Below, one piece after another: positions 1 to 7,407 of a stretch of 31,234 nucleotides of DNA (positions are counted from its first letter, which is position 1; every line of letters begins with the position of its first letter). The notes beneath the pieces are model-generated. The model searched no databases and had not been told where the DNA came from. It saw nothing but the letters and a program-made list of their open reading frames with translations. Position numbers and translations under genes: made by a program. Source of the DNA: Anaerolineales bacterium. GTDB lineage: Bacteria; Chloroflexota; Anaerolineae; Anaerolineales; Anaerolineaceae. The stretch lies in NCBI GenBank assembly GCA_020060485.1, contig JAGVAB010000084.1, positions 1 to 31,234 on the forward strand. The letters run 5' to 3'.

Positions 1-330
1 ATTTGTAAATCAGACTTCATAGGCCGGGGGAGGAAAAGAAACGTGCGGTGTTGAGCAGCGGCTTCGCCGCTGCTCAACACCGCACAAAAAGCTCCCCTTT
101 CCGCAGAAAAATGAATTGGGATACGTCACGCACGCAGCGGGGAGGGGAGTTCGAGTGGTGGGGTGAATAAACCCTGGTGATGCACAGACCGTCTTTCATC
201 CGGCCTGGTGCCATCAATAAAAGAAGCAAATGGAAAATTAACTTTGAGAAAGCCATGCTTATCCTGCCGGTAGGCATCTCGTCCAGCATAAACGCGGTAT
301 GATGGATAGAAAAGGTTGTGTGATATTGCC
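1..330. other. Left-edge stretch without a supportable gene
   Basis: I find no convincing gene here. Open frames on the minus strand (for example 126-332 and 74-448) have low-complexity or unfamiliar translations, and they overlap one another or the methyltransferase start. The stretch holds the perfect hairpin at 43-85. A lone TATGAT at 298-303 lacks a recognisable -35 element. It may be the 3' flank of a gene left of the window or decayed intergenic DNA. Confidence 0.5.
43..85. repeat. Perfect 20-bp inverted repeat with a 3-nt loop
   Basis: Bases 43-62 are exactly complementary to 66-85, around a TTC loop at 63-65. The stem is GC-rich, which would make a very stable hairpin. On the + strand it is followed by five A's, so it is not a + strand intrinsic terminator. 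Read on the minus strand it is followed by a mildly T-rich stretch (GTTTCTTTTCC), so it could end a minus-strand transcript, or be one copy of a dispersed palindromic repeat. Confidence 0.8.
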
Positions 331-1257
331 ATGCCGGAAAATGATGCGTTCTGGAATTTTTATTGGGAAATGCGCCTGGCGCCGATGGAAAACCTGGGCA
401 AACGGGCTGCCATTCTGGCTGTCTCTGCACTGATCCGCCGCCTGGCACCGCAGATTGGCCGTCCGCTGCGTTTGCTGGAACTGGGCTGCGGCGAAGGGCA
501 GGTGATCGGTGCGCTGCTCGATGCTCACGCTTCGCTGTGCGCCGTCAAGGATTCAGTTGGGGTGGACTATAAAGCCCGGTCGCTGGCAGTTTGTCAGCGG
601 GACTTCCCCGGCATGGCTTGTGTGGAAGGTGATTTTACCGACCCTGGTTTGCTGGCCGGGTTGGGGAGCTTCGAGATCGTGCTGCTGGTCAATGCCTTGC
701 ATGAAGTGTTTTCAGACTGTTTTTCTGCCGAGCTGGATGAAGTGGATGTTCCCGCCGCCAAACAGCGCGTGGAGCAGGCCCTGGCCGGTGCCGTTGACTG
801 CCTGGTGACTGGTGGCTGGCTGGTGCTGTTTGATGGGCTGGAACCTGCCGGTGATCCGCAGCAGATGCTGCGCATCCGTTTCTGTGATCTTCAGGCGCGA
901 CAGGGTTTTGAGGACTTTGCGCGGCAGTATCACCCTTTGCACATCACCTGGCGTCAGCTTGCCGACCCTCTGTGTGTGGAACTGCCGCGCCGCGCCTTTA
1001 CCCGCTATATGACCAAGTCCATTTTCCTGGGCAAGCGGCTTTGGGAAACCGAGCGCTTGGAGAGTTACCAGTATTTTACAGAAGACGAGTATCGGGCAGC
1101 CTTTGCCCGGCAAGGGTTGCAAATCCGTGAGCTGCGCACCCTGACCGTGAACGAGGATAAATGGCGCCGTCTGGTGGACATTGAGGCATCCGGAACCCGG
1201 TTTCCGGATGAGCATATTTTGATCCTGGCTCAAAAAGCCTTGCCGCCTCAGTTGTAA
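331..1257 (+). CDS. Class I SAM-dependent methyltransferase
   Basis: This is a cytosolic methyltransferase of about 308 residues with a Rossmann-type SAM-binding core. Motif I reads LLELGCGEGQ near residues 48-57. An acidic residue in the next strand (GVDYKARS) and a later EGDFTDP segment fit motifs II-III. FEIVLLVNALHEVF fits the post-II/motif IV region, and GGWLVLFDGLEP the motif VI strand. The C-terminal 140 residues are less typical and may bind the acceptor, which I cannot name. I chose the ATG at 331; the frame is open to a TTG at 316, but neither start has a well-spaced Shine-Dalgarno (AAAGG lies at 311-315). The gene stands alone and ends in a probable terminator. It lies just outside the glycan cluster, so a role in sugar methylation is only a guess. 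Confidence 0.85.
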   Translation: MPENDAFWNFYWEMRLAPMENLGKRAAILAVSALIRRLAPQIGRPLRLLELGCGEGQVIGALLDAHASLCAVKDSVGVDYKARSLAVCQRDFPGMACVEGDFTDPGLLAGLGSFEIVLLVNALHEVFSDCFSAELDEVDVPAAKQRVEQALAGAVDCLVTGGWLVLFDGLEPAGDPQQMLRIRFCDLQARQGFEDFARQYHPLHITWRQLADPLCVELPRRAFTRYMTKSIFLGKRLWETERLESYQYFTEDEYRAAFARQGLQIRELRTLTVNEDKWRRLVDIEASGTRFPDEHILILAQKALPPQL

Positions 1258-1284
1258 CCGGACAACCCATTCCCATTCTCTGCA

Positions 1285-1324
1285 AACGTCTGGCTGGCCT
1301 GCCGGTGAAGCCGGGCGTTCTTTT
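1285..1324 (+). terminator. Probable intrinsic terminator after the methyltransferase
   Basis: Arms 1285-1295 and 1309-1319 pair over 11 positions, including two G-U pairs, with a 13-nt loop. TTTT follows at 1321-1324. The hairpin begins 27 bases after the methyltransferase stop codon and abuts the promoter of the next gene. Confidence 0.55.
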
Positions 1325-1325
1325 G

Positions 1326-1354
1326 TTGTCTGGGCGGGGCGAAACTACTATAAT
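1326..1354 (+). promoter_or_regulatory. Sigma-A-type promoter for the lipoprotein gene
   Basis: TTGTCT at 1326-1331 (4 of 6 matches to TTGACA) is followed, 17 bases later, by a perfect TATAAT at 1349-1354. Transcription would begin near 1361, about 40 bases before the GTG start at 1401. The upstream hairpin suggests this is an independent transcription unit. Confidence 0.6.
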
Positions 1355-1400
1355 GGAGTACAAGTTTGGTCTGACCCTGGGAAGGACTTGAGGAGGTTGT

Positions 1401-1910
1401 GTGAACGGCAGGTTGTTCGTCATTCCGGTTTTTATTTTAGGACTGTGTCTGGCTGGCTGCAAGACGGAGCGCACCATGAAAGAGATTTCGCATGTTTCGT
1501 ATACCTCGGATGCAGGGCCGATCCTGCCCGAACTGCAATGGCGTGAGCAGATTGTCATCACCAAAGACAAGGTGACCCTGACCCGCATGGGCAGCATCGC
1601 CGGGAGCGAGGTAAACGACGGCACCTGGCAGCTTGCGCTGGACGTGCAGCAGGCGGCGACGCTCTTTGCCGGACTGCAAAACCTGGTTTGCGCTGCACTG
1701 GAACGGGTGGAAGCGCAGGACGCTCCAGATGGCGGTCACAGCGAGAGTTATGCCATTCATTATGCTGATGGCCAGACCTGCTCGCTGTATTATGATCCGG
1801 GCACCACCTATACCGGCGGCGAGCGCGTTGTGCAGCCGGTGCAGGCTTTCCTTCAGGAGCTTGTCTTCCCGCCAGAGGCGGCCAGCCGTTACAAACCCCA
1901 CACAGAATAA
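1401..1910 (+). CDS. Small putative lipoprotein of unknown function
   Basis: This 169-residue protein has a classic lipoprotein signal: a basic N-terminus, a hydrophobic stretch and the lipobox LAGC with the lipidated cysteine at residue 20. After maturation it would be anchored on the outer face of the cytoplasmic membrane. The mature part is polar, has few cysteines and contains a tyrosine-rich SLYYDPGTTYTGGE segment. I do not recognise a domain family. The GTG start is preceded by AGGAGG at 1391-1396, a strong ribosome site with slightly short spacing. It has its own promoter and terminator, so it is probably monocistronic and functionally independent of the glycan genes downstream. Confidence 0.8.
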   Translation: MNGRLFVIPVFILGLCLAGCKTERTMKEISHVSYTSDAGPILPELQWREQIVITKDKVTLTRMGSIAGSEVNDGTWQLALDVQQAATLFAGLQNLVCAALERVEAQDAPDGGHSESYAIHYADGQTCSLYYDPGTTYTGGERVVQPVQAFLQELVFPPEAASRYKPHTE

Positions 1911-1913
1911 TTT

Positions 1914-1933
1914 CCTGAATCATTCAGGTTTTT
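1914..1933 (+). terminator. Intrinsic terminator after the lipoprotein gene
   Basis: The near-palindrome CCTGAATCATTCAGG at 1914-1928 folds into a 6-bp stem with a 3-base loop. TTTTT follows directly at 1929-1933. It begins four bases after the lipoprotein stop codon. Confidence 0.65.
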
Positions 1934-2053
1934 CTCCGGCAGGTGACTTGTCAGTGAGTTGAATCTGGGTGGAATGATGCGGACGGGGAAAGAGTATAAT
2001 TTATTTATCCAAAAGAGCAAAATTGCCTCTGCAACCCAGGGGCTGGGAGGAAA

Positions 2054-3028
2054 ATGATGCCTACTGCTTTGATCACCGGTGTCAGCGGCCAGGACGGTTC
2101 CTATTTGGCCGAATTTCTGTTGGACAAAGGCTATCAGGTGGTGGGCATGGTGCGCCCAACTGCCAATGTGAGCGAACCCGAAATCCAGCAGATCCTGTCG
2201 CGCATCACTGTCGTTCAGGGTGATTTGCTCGACAGCAACTCGATCATCAATATCCTGCAGGAATATCAGCCTGGCGAAGTGTATAACCTGGCAGCGCAGT
2301 CCTATGTGCAGAACTCCTGGAACCACGCCTTGCTGACCGCCGAGACCACCGCCCTGGGCGTGACCCGCATTCTGGAGGCCATTCGCCTAGTGAACCCCGA
2401 AACCCGTTTTTACCAGGCATCCAGCAGCGAGATGTTCGGCAGAACCCTCAGCGCTCCGCAGAACGAGGATACGCCCTTTCACCCGCTCAGCCCCTATGCC
2501 ATTTCCAAGGTCTATGGCCATTTCTCCACCATCAATTTCCGTGAATCCTACGGCATGTTCACTGTTTCGGGCATTCTCTTCAACCATGAAAGTCCGCGCC
2601 GCAATATCCGCTATGTGACCCGCAAGATCTCGCAAGCTGCGGTGCGCATCAAACTTGGTTTGCAGGATGAGCTGCGCCTGGGCAACCTGGAAGCCCGCCG
2701 TGATTGGGGCTTCGCCGGTGATTATGTCGAGGCCATGTGGCTGATGCTGCAGAAGGAGACCCCCTGCGACCTTGTCATCGGCACTGGCCAGACCCACTCG
2801 GTGCGCGAGCTATGCGAGGCAGCATTCTCTTATCTCGACCTGGATTATGCGCAGTATGTGGTGCAGGATCCGCAATTCTTCCGCCCGATCGAGGCAGAGC
2901 TGATGGTGGCCGACATCACCCGCGCCAAAGAATGCCTGGGCTGGTCGCCCACGGTAACTTTCAAGCAATTGGTGCATATGATGGTGGATGCTGACGTGGC
3001 CCTTTTGAAGGACGGCGGCAGCGCCTGA
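2054..3028 (+). CDS. gmd: GDP-mannose 4,6-dehydratase
   Basis: Converts GDP-D-mannose to GDP-4-keto-6-deoxy-D-mannose, the branch point to GDP-fucose, GDP-rhamnose, GDP-perosamine and related sugars. It is an extended short-chain dehydrogenase of 324 residues, near the usual length. The NADP-binding glycine motif is TGVSGQDGSYL (residues 8-18). Catalytic residues are visible as the SSSE segment (123-126) and YAISK (Tyr148, Lys152). LFNHESPRR (175-183) followed by VTRKI is the family's hallmark substrate-binding segment, and RRDWGFAGDYV is also typical. GGGAGG at 2045-2050 precedes two adjacent ATG codons at 2054 and 2057; the second has the better spacing. A TATAAT lies at 1995-2000, but without a clear -35. 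No GDP-keto-sugar reductase (Fcl, Rmd) or aminotransferase (Per) follows immediately. Confidence 0.95.
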   Translation: MMPTALITGVSGQDGSYLAEFLLDKGYQVVGMVRPTANVSEPEIQQILSRITVVQGDLLDSNSIINILQEYQPGEVYNLAAQSYVQNSWNHALLTAETTALGVTRILEAIRLVNPETRFYQASSSEMFGRTLSAPQNEDTPFHPLSPYAISKVYGHFSTINFRESYGMFTVSGILFNHESPRRNIRYVTRKISQAAVRIKLGLQDELRLGNLEARRDWGFAGDYVEAMWLMLQKETPCDLVIGTGQTHSVRELCEAAFSYLDLDYAQYVVQDPQFFRPIEAELMVADITRAKECLGWSPTVTFKQLVHMMVDADVALLKDGGSA

Positions 3029-3036
3029 GGTACAGT

Positions 3037-4422
3037 TTGAAAAAAGCCCTGCTGGTGGTCTTTCTGGACACGCATTTCACCGAACTGCGCCGGGTGGCGC
3101 AATGCCAGTATGATTCCGGCCGCTATGCGCCGGAATTCATTTTTGCCCGTTCCTATCCTGCACAGACCCGCGATATGCTGGTTTGCACCAGCCTGGGATT
3201 TGCCTGTTACGACAGCCGCGGGCTGCCCTGTGCGGCCCGCCCGGAGCAAACCACACCAGCCGGGGGATCATCGCCGGCCGTTTCCTTGCCGCGCCGCATC
3301 TGGCGCTGGCTCTATCCGCGGCTGGTGAACAGTCTGCCCTGGGCCTGGAGCGAATACCGCCGCTTGCGTAAAATGGTGATCCGTTTCATTCACAAGCACC
3401 AGATTGACCTGCTGGTACTGGCTGAGGAGAATGTGGGCTATGCCACCCCGGTTTGGGTGCAGGCCGCGCATACCGCCAGTGTGCCGGTGGTGGTGGTGCC
3501 CTATACCGTGGCGGATGCCAGTGAACCGGCTGGTGCGGTCATCAACCGCCCGGAACACCAGTGGCGGCACTGGCCCAACTGGCTGGCGGGCCGGTTTTAT
3601 CCCCGCTGGGTACATGAACACCAGGGCTGTCGACTGCTGCGCCTGCCCGGCGGGCGGGTACTGGCCCTGGAATGGCTGAAGGCGGCCCCGCCCCAACCGT
3701 GGATCATGAACAGCGGCGCGGCGGATGCAATCGCCGTGGAGAGCGAGCACATGCGCCAGCATTACCTGCTCCTGGGTTTGCCTGCAAACAAGCTGGTCGA
3801 AACCGGTGCGCTGTATGACGATGTGCTGGCCGAAATGCTGCAAGCCGCGGATGAACGCCGCACGGCACTCTATGCTGATTTGGGCCTCCCTCCTGATCGT
3901 CCAATGCTGTTGTGCGCTCTGCCGCCCAATCCGTACCCCGACCAGTTGGGCGGCTTTGCCAGCTACGAAGAACTGCTGCGTTTCTGGGTGGCGGCCCTCG
4001 CCGCCCAGCCTGGCTGGAATTTGGTGCTGCGCCTGCATCCGCGCCTGCCGCGCACAAAGTTTGACTTTTTGGAAGAGGTCGGCGGCCGGATCACGGAGGC
4101 GGATACCGCCCATCTGGTGCCGCTGTGCGATTTGTATGTTGCCTCGGTCTCAGCCACCATCCGCTGGGCGATTGCCTGTGGCAAACCGGTGATCAACTAC
4201 GACGTGTATCGTTTTGGTTACCGGGATTATGAAAATCTGCCAGGTGTGTTCACTGTCAGCGAACAGGATGCCTTTGTTGATATAATCCAGAAGCTTGCTG
4301 GCGACCCGGTGGCGCTGGCGCAGGCTGCCGCCGCACAGGCTGGTATCAGTTCGCAGTGGGGCCGCCTGAACGGACAGGCCGGGGTGCGCTTGCTGGCGCT
4401 GCTGGATGCATTAACAGAATAG
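3037..4422 (+). CDS. Putative GT-B-fold glycosyltransferase-like protein
   Basis: A 461-residue soluble protein. Its C-terminal half looks like the nucleotide-binding domain of GT-B enzymes of the CDP-glycerol glycerophosphotransferase or UDP-GlcNAc 2-epimerase type. It has AVESEHMRQHYLLLGLP followed by VETGALYDD, then LVLRLHPRLP, and finally CDLYVASVSATIRWAIACGKPVINYD, where a sugar-nucleotide site would be expected. The N-terminal half (residues 1-230) is not familiar. It starts at TTG 3037, with GAGG at 3027-3030 as ribosome site, and lies eight bases after gmd, so the two are probably co-transcribed. Transfer of a sugar or sugar-phosphate in surface-glycan assembly is an inference. I am confident in the gene and much less so in donor or acceptor. 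Confidence 0.65.
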   Translation: MKKALLVVFLDTHFTELRRVAQCQYDSGRYAPEFIFARSYPAQTRDMLVCTSLGFACYDSRGLPCAARPEQTTPAGGSSPAVSLPRRIWRWLYPRLVNSLPWAWSEYRRLRKMVIRFIHKHQIDLLVLAEENVGYATPVWVQAAHTASVPVVVVPYTVADASEPAGAVINRPEHQWRHWPNWLAGRFYPRWVHEHQGCRLLRLPGGRVLALEWLKAAPPQPWIMNSGAADAIAVESEHMRQHYLLLGLPANKLVETGALYDDVLAEMLQAADERRTALYADLGLPPDRPMLLCALPPNPYPDQLGGFASYEELLRFWVAALAAQPGWNLVLRLHPRLPRTKFDFLEEVGGRITEADTAHLVPLCDLYVASVSATIRWAIACGKPVINYDVYRFGYRDYENLPGVFTVSEQDAFVDIIQKLAGDPVALAQAAAAQAGISSQWGRLNGQAGVRLLALLDALTE

Positions 4423-4454
4423 CGAAACTTTTGCCCCTTCAAAATTGGTGTTTT

Positions 4455-4506
4455 CTTTGCGTCTTGGCGCCTTTGCATGAGAAAGAGAACACGCCAGGCC
4501 GCAAAG
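4455..4506. repeat. Imperfect palindromic intergenic repeat
   Basis: Arms 4455-4469 and 4492-4506 match as an inverted repeat at 13 of 15 positions; the rest of the interval is a 22-base loop. The motif (CTTTGCG..TGGCG) resembles in style the short palindromic repeats scattered between genes in many environmental bacteria. I cannot test copy number here. It lies just after the 3037-4422 gene and could form a stable RNA hairpin at the transcript's 3' end. Confidence 0.6.
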
Positions 4507-4519
4507 AGAAGAATTCATT

Positions 4520-4592
4520 TTGTCACTGCCACCGCACAGCGGTAATCTTCCTGTTAGTGGTGGAGACTGCCTCGCTTCGCTCGCAGTGACAA
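4520..4592. repeat. Palindromic element bounded by 10-bp perfect inverted repeats
   Basis: TTGTCACTGC at 4520-4529 is the exact reverse complement of GCAGTGACAA at 4583-4592. Inside the right end is CTCGCTTCGCTCGCAGTGAC, a self-complementary motif of a kind often repeated between genes in environmental genomes. With the neighbouring repeat at 4455-4506 it fills most of the 190-base gap before the oxidoreductase gene. It has no coding capacity and ends nine bases before the Shine-Dalgarno of the next gene. Confidence 0.65.
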
Positions 4593-4612
4593 GTTTATCT
4601 AAGGAGAACCAC

Positions 4613-5626
4613 ATGAGAACAGTTGTGATTGGCGCAGGACGCATGGGGCGGCGGCATATTCAGGTGGTCAAGGAGCTTGGTCTCGAACTGGTGGGCATTT
4701 GCGACCCCAGCCCGGAGTCGCTGGCAATGGCGGAAAAAGAACAGGGTGTTGCCCCTGGCTTGCATTTTAGCGATGCCCGCCAGATGTTGGCCGAAACTGC
4801 CCCCGAAGTGGTGGTAGTGGCCTCCACCGCCCCCACGCATTGTGAATATACCTGCAGCGCTGCCGAAGGCGGGGCAAAAGTGGTGCTGTGTGAAAAGCCG
4901 ATGGGCGTCTCGCTGGCCGAATGTGACCTGATGATTGAGACCTGTCGCGCCCATGGCACAAAGCTGGCCATCAATCACCAGATGCGCTTCATGGAGCAGT
5001 ACACCGCGGCCAAAGAGATCGTCGATTCGGATGCTTTCGGAGGCCTTGGCAGTGTGACGGTGGTGGCTGGCAATTTTGGCATGTCGATGAACGGCACGCA
5101 TTATTTTGAAATGTTCCGCTACATGACCGGCGAGACGCCGCTGGAGGTGCAGGCCTGGTTCTCACCCGATCCGCTTTCCAACCCGCGCGGCCCGCAGTTC
5201 TCCGACCGGGCCGGGTCGCTGCGCTTGACCACTGCCAGCGGCAAACGTTTCTATCTGGAGATCGGCCCCGACCAGGGACATGGTATGCACGTGACGTACG
5301 CCGGCCCCTATGGCCGCCTGACGGTGGACGAGTTGTTGGGCAAGATGTCCTGGGTGGTGCGCGAGCAGCAGTACCGCGAACTGCCCACCACGCGCTACGG
5401 CATGCCCGCCATCGAGGCCGGGCGGGAGATCGCCCCGGCTGATGCGGTTACCCCCACGCGCCACGTGCTGCAAGCTGTGCTCAATGGCGAAGACTGGCCC
5501 AGCGGAGAAGATGGCCGCCAGGCGGTGGCTGTGCTGGTGGCGGCTTACCAGTCGGATGAGAACGGGCATGTGCCGGTGCGCGTTGATGAAAACCTCAACC
5601 GTACGCGGGTCTTCCCCTGGGCATAG
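4613..5626 (+). CDS. Gfo/Idh/MocA-family sugar oxidoreductase
   Basis: An NAD(P)-dependent oxidoreductase of 337 residues. The N-terminal Rossmann motif is VVIGAGRMGRRH (residues 4-15), and the dinucleotide-domain signature CEKP is at 93-96. A candidate catalytic histidine is His163 in GTHYFEMF. The C-terminal half forms the usual substrate domain. I chose ATG 4613 because AAGGAG at 4601-4606 has ideal spacing; the open frame runs back to 4520 but would translate the palindromic repeat. It is probably co-transcribed with the CstII/DUF115-like gene 15 bases downstream. Members of this family oxidise or reduce sugars, nucleotide sugars or inositols. The setting points to a nucleotide sugar, but the substrate cannot be read from the sequence. 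Confidence 0.85.
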   Translation: MRTVVIGAGRMGRRHIQVVKELGLELVGICDPSPESLAMAEKEQGVAPGLHFSDARQMLAETAPEVVVVASTAPTHCEYTCSAAEGGAKVVLCEKPMGVSLAECDLMIETCRAHGTKLAINHQMRFMEQYTAAKEIVDSDAFGGLGSVTVVAGNFGMSMNGTHYFEMFRYMTGETPLEVQAWFSPDPLSNPRGPQFSDRAGSLRLTTASGKRFYLEIGPDQGHGMHVTYAGPYGRLTVDELLGKMSWVVREQQYRELPTTRYGMPAIEAGREIAPADAVTPTRHVLQAVLNGEDWPSGEDGRQAVAVLVAAYQSDENGHVPVRVDENLNRTRVFPWA

Positions 5627-5641
5627 ATTGCGTATAGATTA

Positions 5642-6334
5642 ATGAACCCTGCCTGCTTTCTGATCGGCACCGGCCCCAGTCTGAACAAGATCGACGTGAC
5701 GCGCCTGGCCGCTTATGACACGATCACCTTCAACCGCGCCTATATTGCCTGGCCGCAGTGGGGCTTCCACCCCACCTGGTATGCCTGCCTGGATCCTGTG
5801 GCGCTGGAGGACAACGCTGCCGACATCCGTCGCCTGGTGGCAGAAAGCGGCGTGCGGCGTTTCTTCCTGAATGAGAACGCCGTCCAATTTGGCATTGCTG
5901 CCTCTGAACGGGTGACCCTGCTGCGCTTGCAGGAGGATGCCCCCTTCTCCCTCGATCTGGCTGTTGTGACCGATTATGGCAATGTGGGCGCATCTGCCCT
6001 GCAAATTCTGGCGGCCCTGGGTTACCGGCGCGTGGCCCTGGTGGGTGTGGATGCGCGCTATTCCACCCTGCCCGGCGCAGAAGAAACAGGCCAGGATTAC
6101 ATCCGCATGCGTCACGGTCAGGACCCAGATCACTTCCTGCCTGCTTATTTGGCAGGCAGGCGGCGGGTTGCAAAACCGGATTATGCGCGCTTGCTCGGCC
6201 AATGGCCGCAGGTTGCCGCTGAATGTGAATGGGTAGGGCTGGAGGTGCGCAACGCTTCCCCCGGCAGCGCGCTGACCCTTTTCCCATCCATTGACTTTGC
6301 CGCCGCGCTGGACTGGATTGGCGAGGGGGGCTAG
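5642..6334 (+). CDS. CstII-like/DUF115-like putative glycosyltransferase
   Basis: A 230-residue soluble protein resembling the sialyltransferase CstII (GT42) and the DUF115/MptE-like group. The N-terminal LIGTGPSLNKID (residues 7-18) corresponds to their GNGPSL nucleotide-binding loop. NVGASALQILAALGYRRVAL followed by VGVDARYS matches their central helix-strand signature. DPDHFLPAYLAG, then VRNASPGSALTLFPSIDF near the C-terminus, match their HFxPxY and N-A-T/S-P-G-S...FP segments. Transfer of an unusual (nonulosonic-acid-like) sugar is possible, but no CMP-sialic-acid synthesis genes are present. No good Shine-Dalgarno precedes ATG 5642, so translation may depend on coupling to the upstream gene. 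A perfect 9-bp hairpin lies inside the gene at 6136-6160. Confidence 0.7.
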   Translation: MNPACFLIGTGPSLNKIDVTRLAAYDTITFNRAYIAWPQWGFHPTWYACLDPVALEDNAADIRRLVAESGVRRFFLNENAVQFGIAASERVTLLRLQEDAPFSLDLAVVTDYGNVGASALQILAALGYRRVALVGVDARYSTLPGAEETGQDYIRMRHGQDPDHFLPAYLAGRRRVAKPDYARLLGQWPQVAAECEWVGLEVRNASPGSALTLFPSIDFAAALDWIGEGG

Positions 6335-6347
6335 AATTAAACATAAA

Positions 6348-6407
6348 TGTAGTAACAACTTTTGTCGTTCTTTCATGAATTTCATAACCACTGAAGTGGT
6401 TACTACA
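6348..6407. repeat. 60-bp cloverleaf-like palindromic intergenic repeat
   Basis: TGTAGTAAC at 6348-6356 is the exact reverse complement of GTTACTACA at 6399-6407. Between these ends are two smaller palindromes: AACTTTTGTCGTT on the left and CCACTGAAGTGG on the right. A single strand could therefore fold into a stem bearing two hairpins. It sits alone in the 104-base gap between the CstII-like gene and the next oxidoreductase gene. It looks like a miniature dispersed repeat rather than a terminator, since no T-run follows. Confidence 0.7.
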
Positions 6408-6438
6408 AGTCAGGATCCACAATCTTAGGAGAAAACGC

Positions 6439-7386
6439 ATGACCCAAACCTGTAAAGTAGCCTTTGTTGGCGCCGGATACATGGCCACCGAACATGTCAA
6501 AGCCTTTGGCGATATACCCGGCGTGGAACTGAGCGGCATCTTTAGCCGCACTCGTGAACGCGCCGAGAAGCTGGCTGCCGAATTCGGCATAAAAGGGGTG
6601 TACGATTCGGTGGAAGAACTTTACGAAAAAACGCAAGCCGACCTGGTGGTGGTGACCGTGGTTGAGTTGTCGATGAACAAGGTCAGCCGCGCCTGCTTTG
6701 CCTTCCCCTGGACGGTGTTGCTGGAAAAGCCGGCCGGTTTTAACATGCCCGATGCGCTTGAGATTCACGCTGCCGCCGAGCAGCAGGCGCGCAAGGTGTA
6801 CGTGGCTCTCAATCGGCGCTTTTATGCCGCCACGCGCACAGCCCTGGCCGACCTGGCACAGATCGACGGGCCGCGTTTCATCAAGATGCAGGATCAGCAG
6901 GATCAGGCCACAGCCCTGCAATACGGCCAACCCGCAAAAGTGGTGGCCAACTGGATGTATGCCAACTCGATCCACATGGTTGATTATTTCACTGCCTTTG
7001 GACGCGACAAGGTGGTCGAGGTGCAGAACGTCTTCCCCTGGACGCCGGATGATCCCGGCATCGTGGTTGCCAAACTGGTCTTCGACAGCGGCGACACCGG
7101 CCTGTATGAGGGCATCTGGAAAGGCCCTGGCCCGTGGGCGGCCACCATCCAGACCGCTGCCAAACGCTGGGAGATGCGCCCGCTGGAACAGGCTTCCTTC
7201 CAGGTGGCCGGCAGCCGCAAACTGGAAGCAGTGGAAGCCCACCCCTGGGACACGGCCTTCAAACCCGGCCTGCGCCTGCAAGCCGAGCATGCCGTCAAAG
7301 CCGCCCTTGGTCAGGAGCATGAGTCGATCAGCCTGGATGAGTCGCTGGAGTCGATGCGTCTGGTGCAGCGTATCTTTGGACTGTGA
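6439..7386 (+). CDS. Gfo/Idh/MocA-family sugar oxidoreductase
   Basis: A second member of the family, 315 residues, clearly diverged from the one at 4613. The Rossmann motif is VAFVGAGYMATEH (residues 7-19). LEKP is at 95-98 in place of the more common CEKP. The candidate catalytic block is NSIHMVDY with His179 and Asp182. AGGAGA at 6427-6432 gives a good ribosome site for ATG 6439. The next gene starts 21 bases after the stop, so a shared transcript is likely. The substrate is unknown. Its placement between glycosyltransferase-like genes suggests that it tailors a nucleotide sugar. Confidence 0.85.
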   Translation: MTQTCKVAFVGAGYMATEHVKAFGDIPGVELSGIFSRTRERAEKLAAEFGIKGVYDSVEELYEKTQADLVVVTVVELSMNKVSRACFAFPWTVLLEKPAGFNMPDALEIHAAAEQQARKVYVALNRRFYAATRTALADLAQIDGPRFIKMQDQQDQATALQYGQPAKVVANWMYANSIHMVDYFTAFGRDKVVEVQNVFPWTPDDPGIVVAKLVFDSGDTGLYEGIWKGPGPWAATIQTAAKRWEMRPLEQASFQVAGSRKLEAVEAHPWDTAFKPGLRLQAEHAVKAALGQEHESISLDESLESMRLVQRIFGL

Positions 7387-7407
7387 TTGGGAACTGGGTG
7401 CGGATTG

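Noticed and set aside
74..528. Overlapping minus-strand open frames at the left edge (74-448, 126-332, 259-528)
   Set aside because: They overlap one another and the start of the methyltransferase, and their translations show no recognisable motif or conserved-looking composition.
4520..4612. N-terminal extension of the first Gfo/Idh oxidoreductase
   Set aside because: It would translate the palindromic repeat, and ATG 4613 has an ideal Shine-Dalgarno and begins exactly at the Rossmann strand.
6136..6160. Perfect 9-bp hairpin inside the CstII-like gene, considered as an inserted repeat
   Set aside because: It encodes part of the HFLPAYLAG region, which matches a normal motif of that protein group, so it is probably coding chance.
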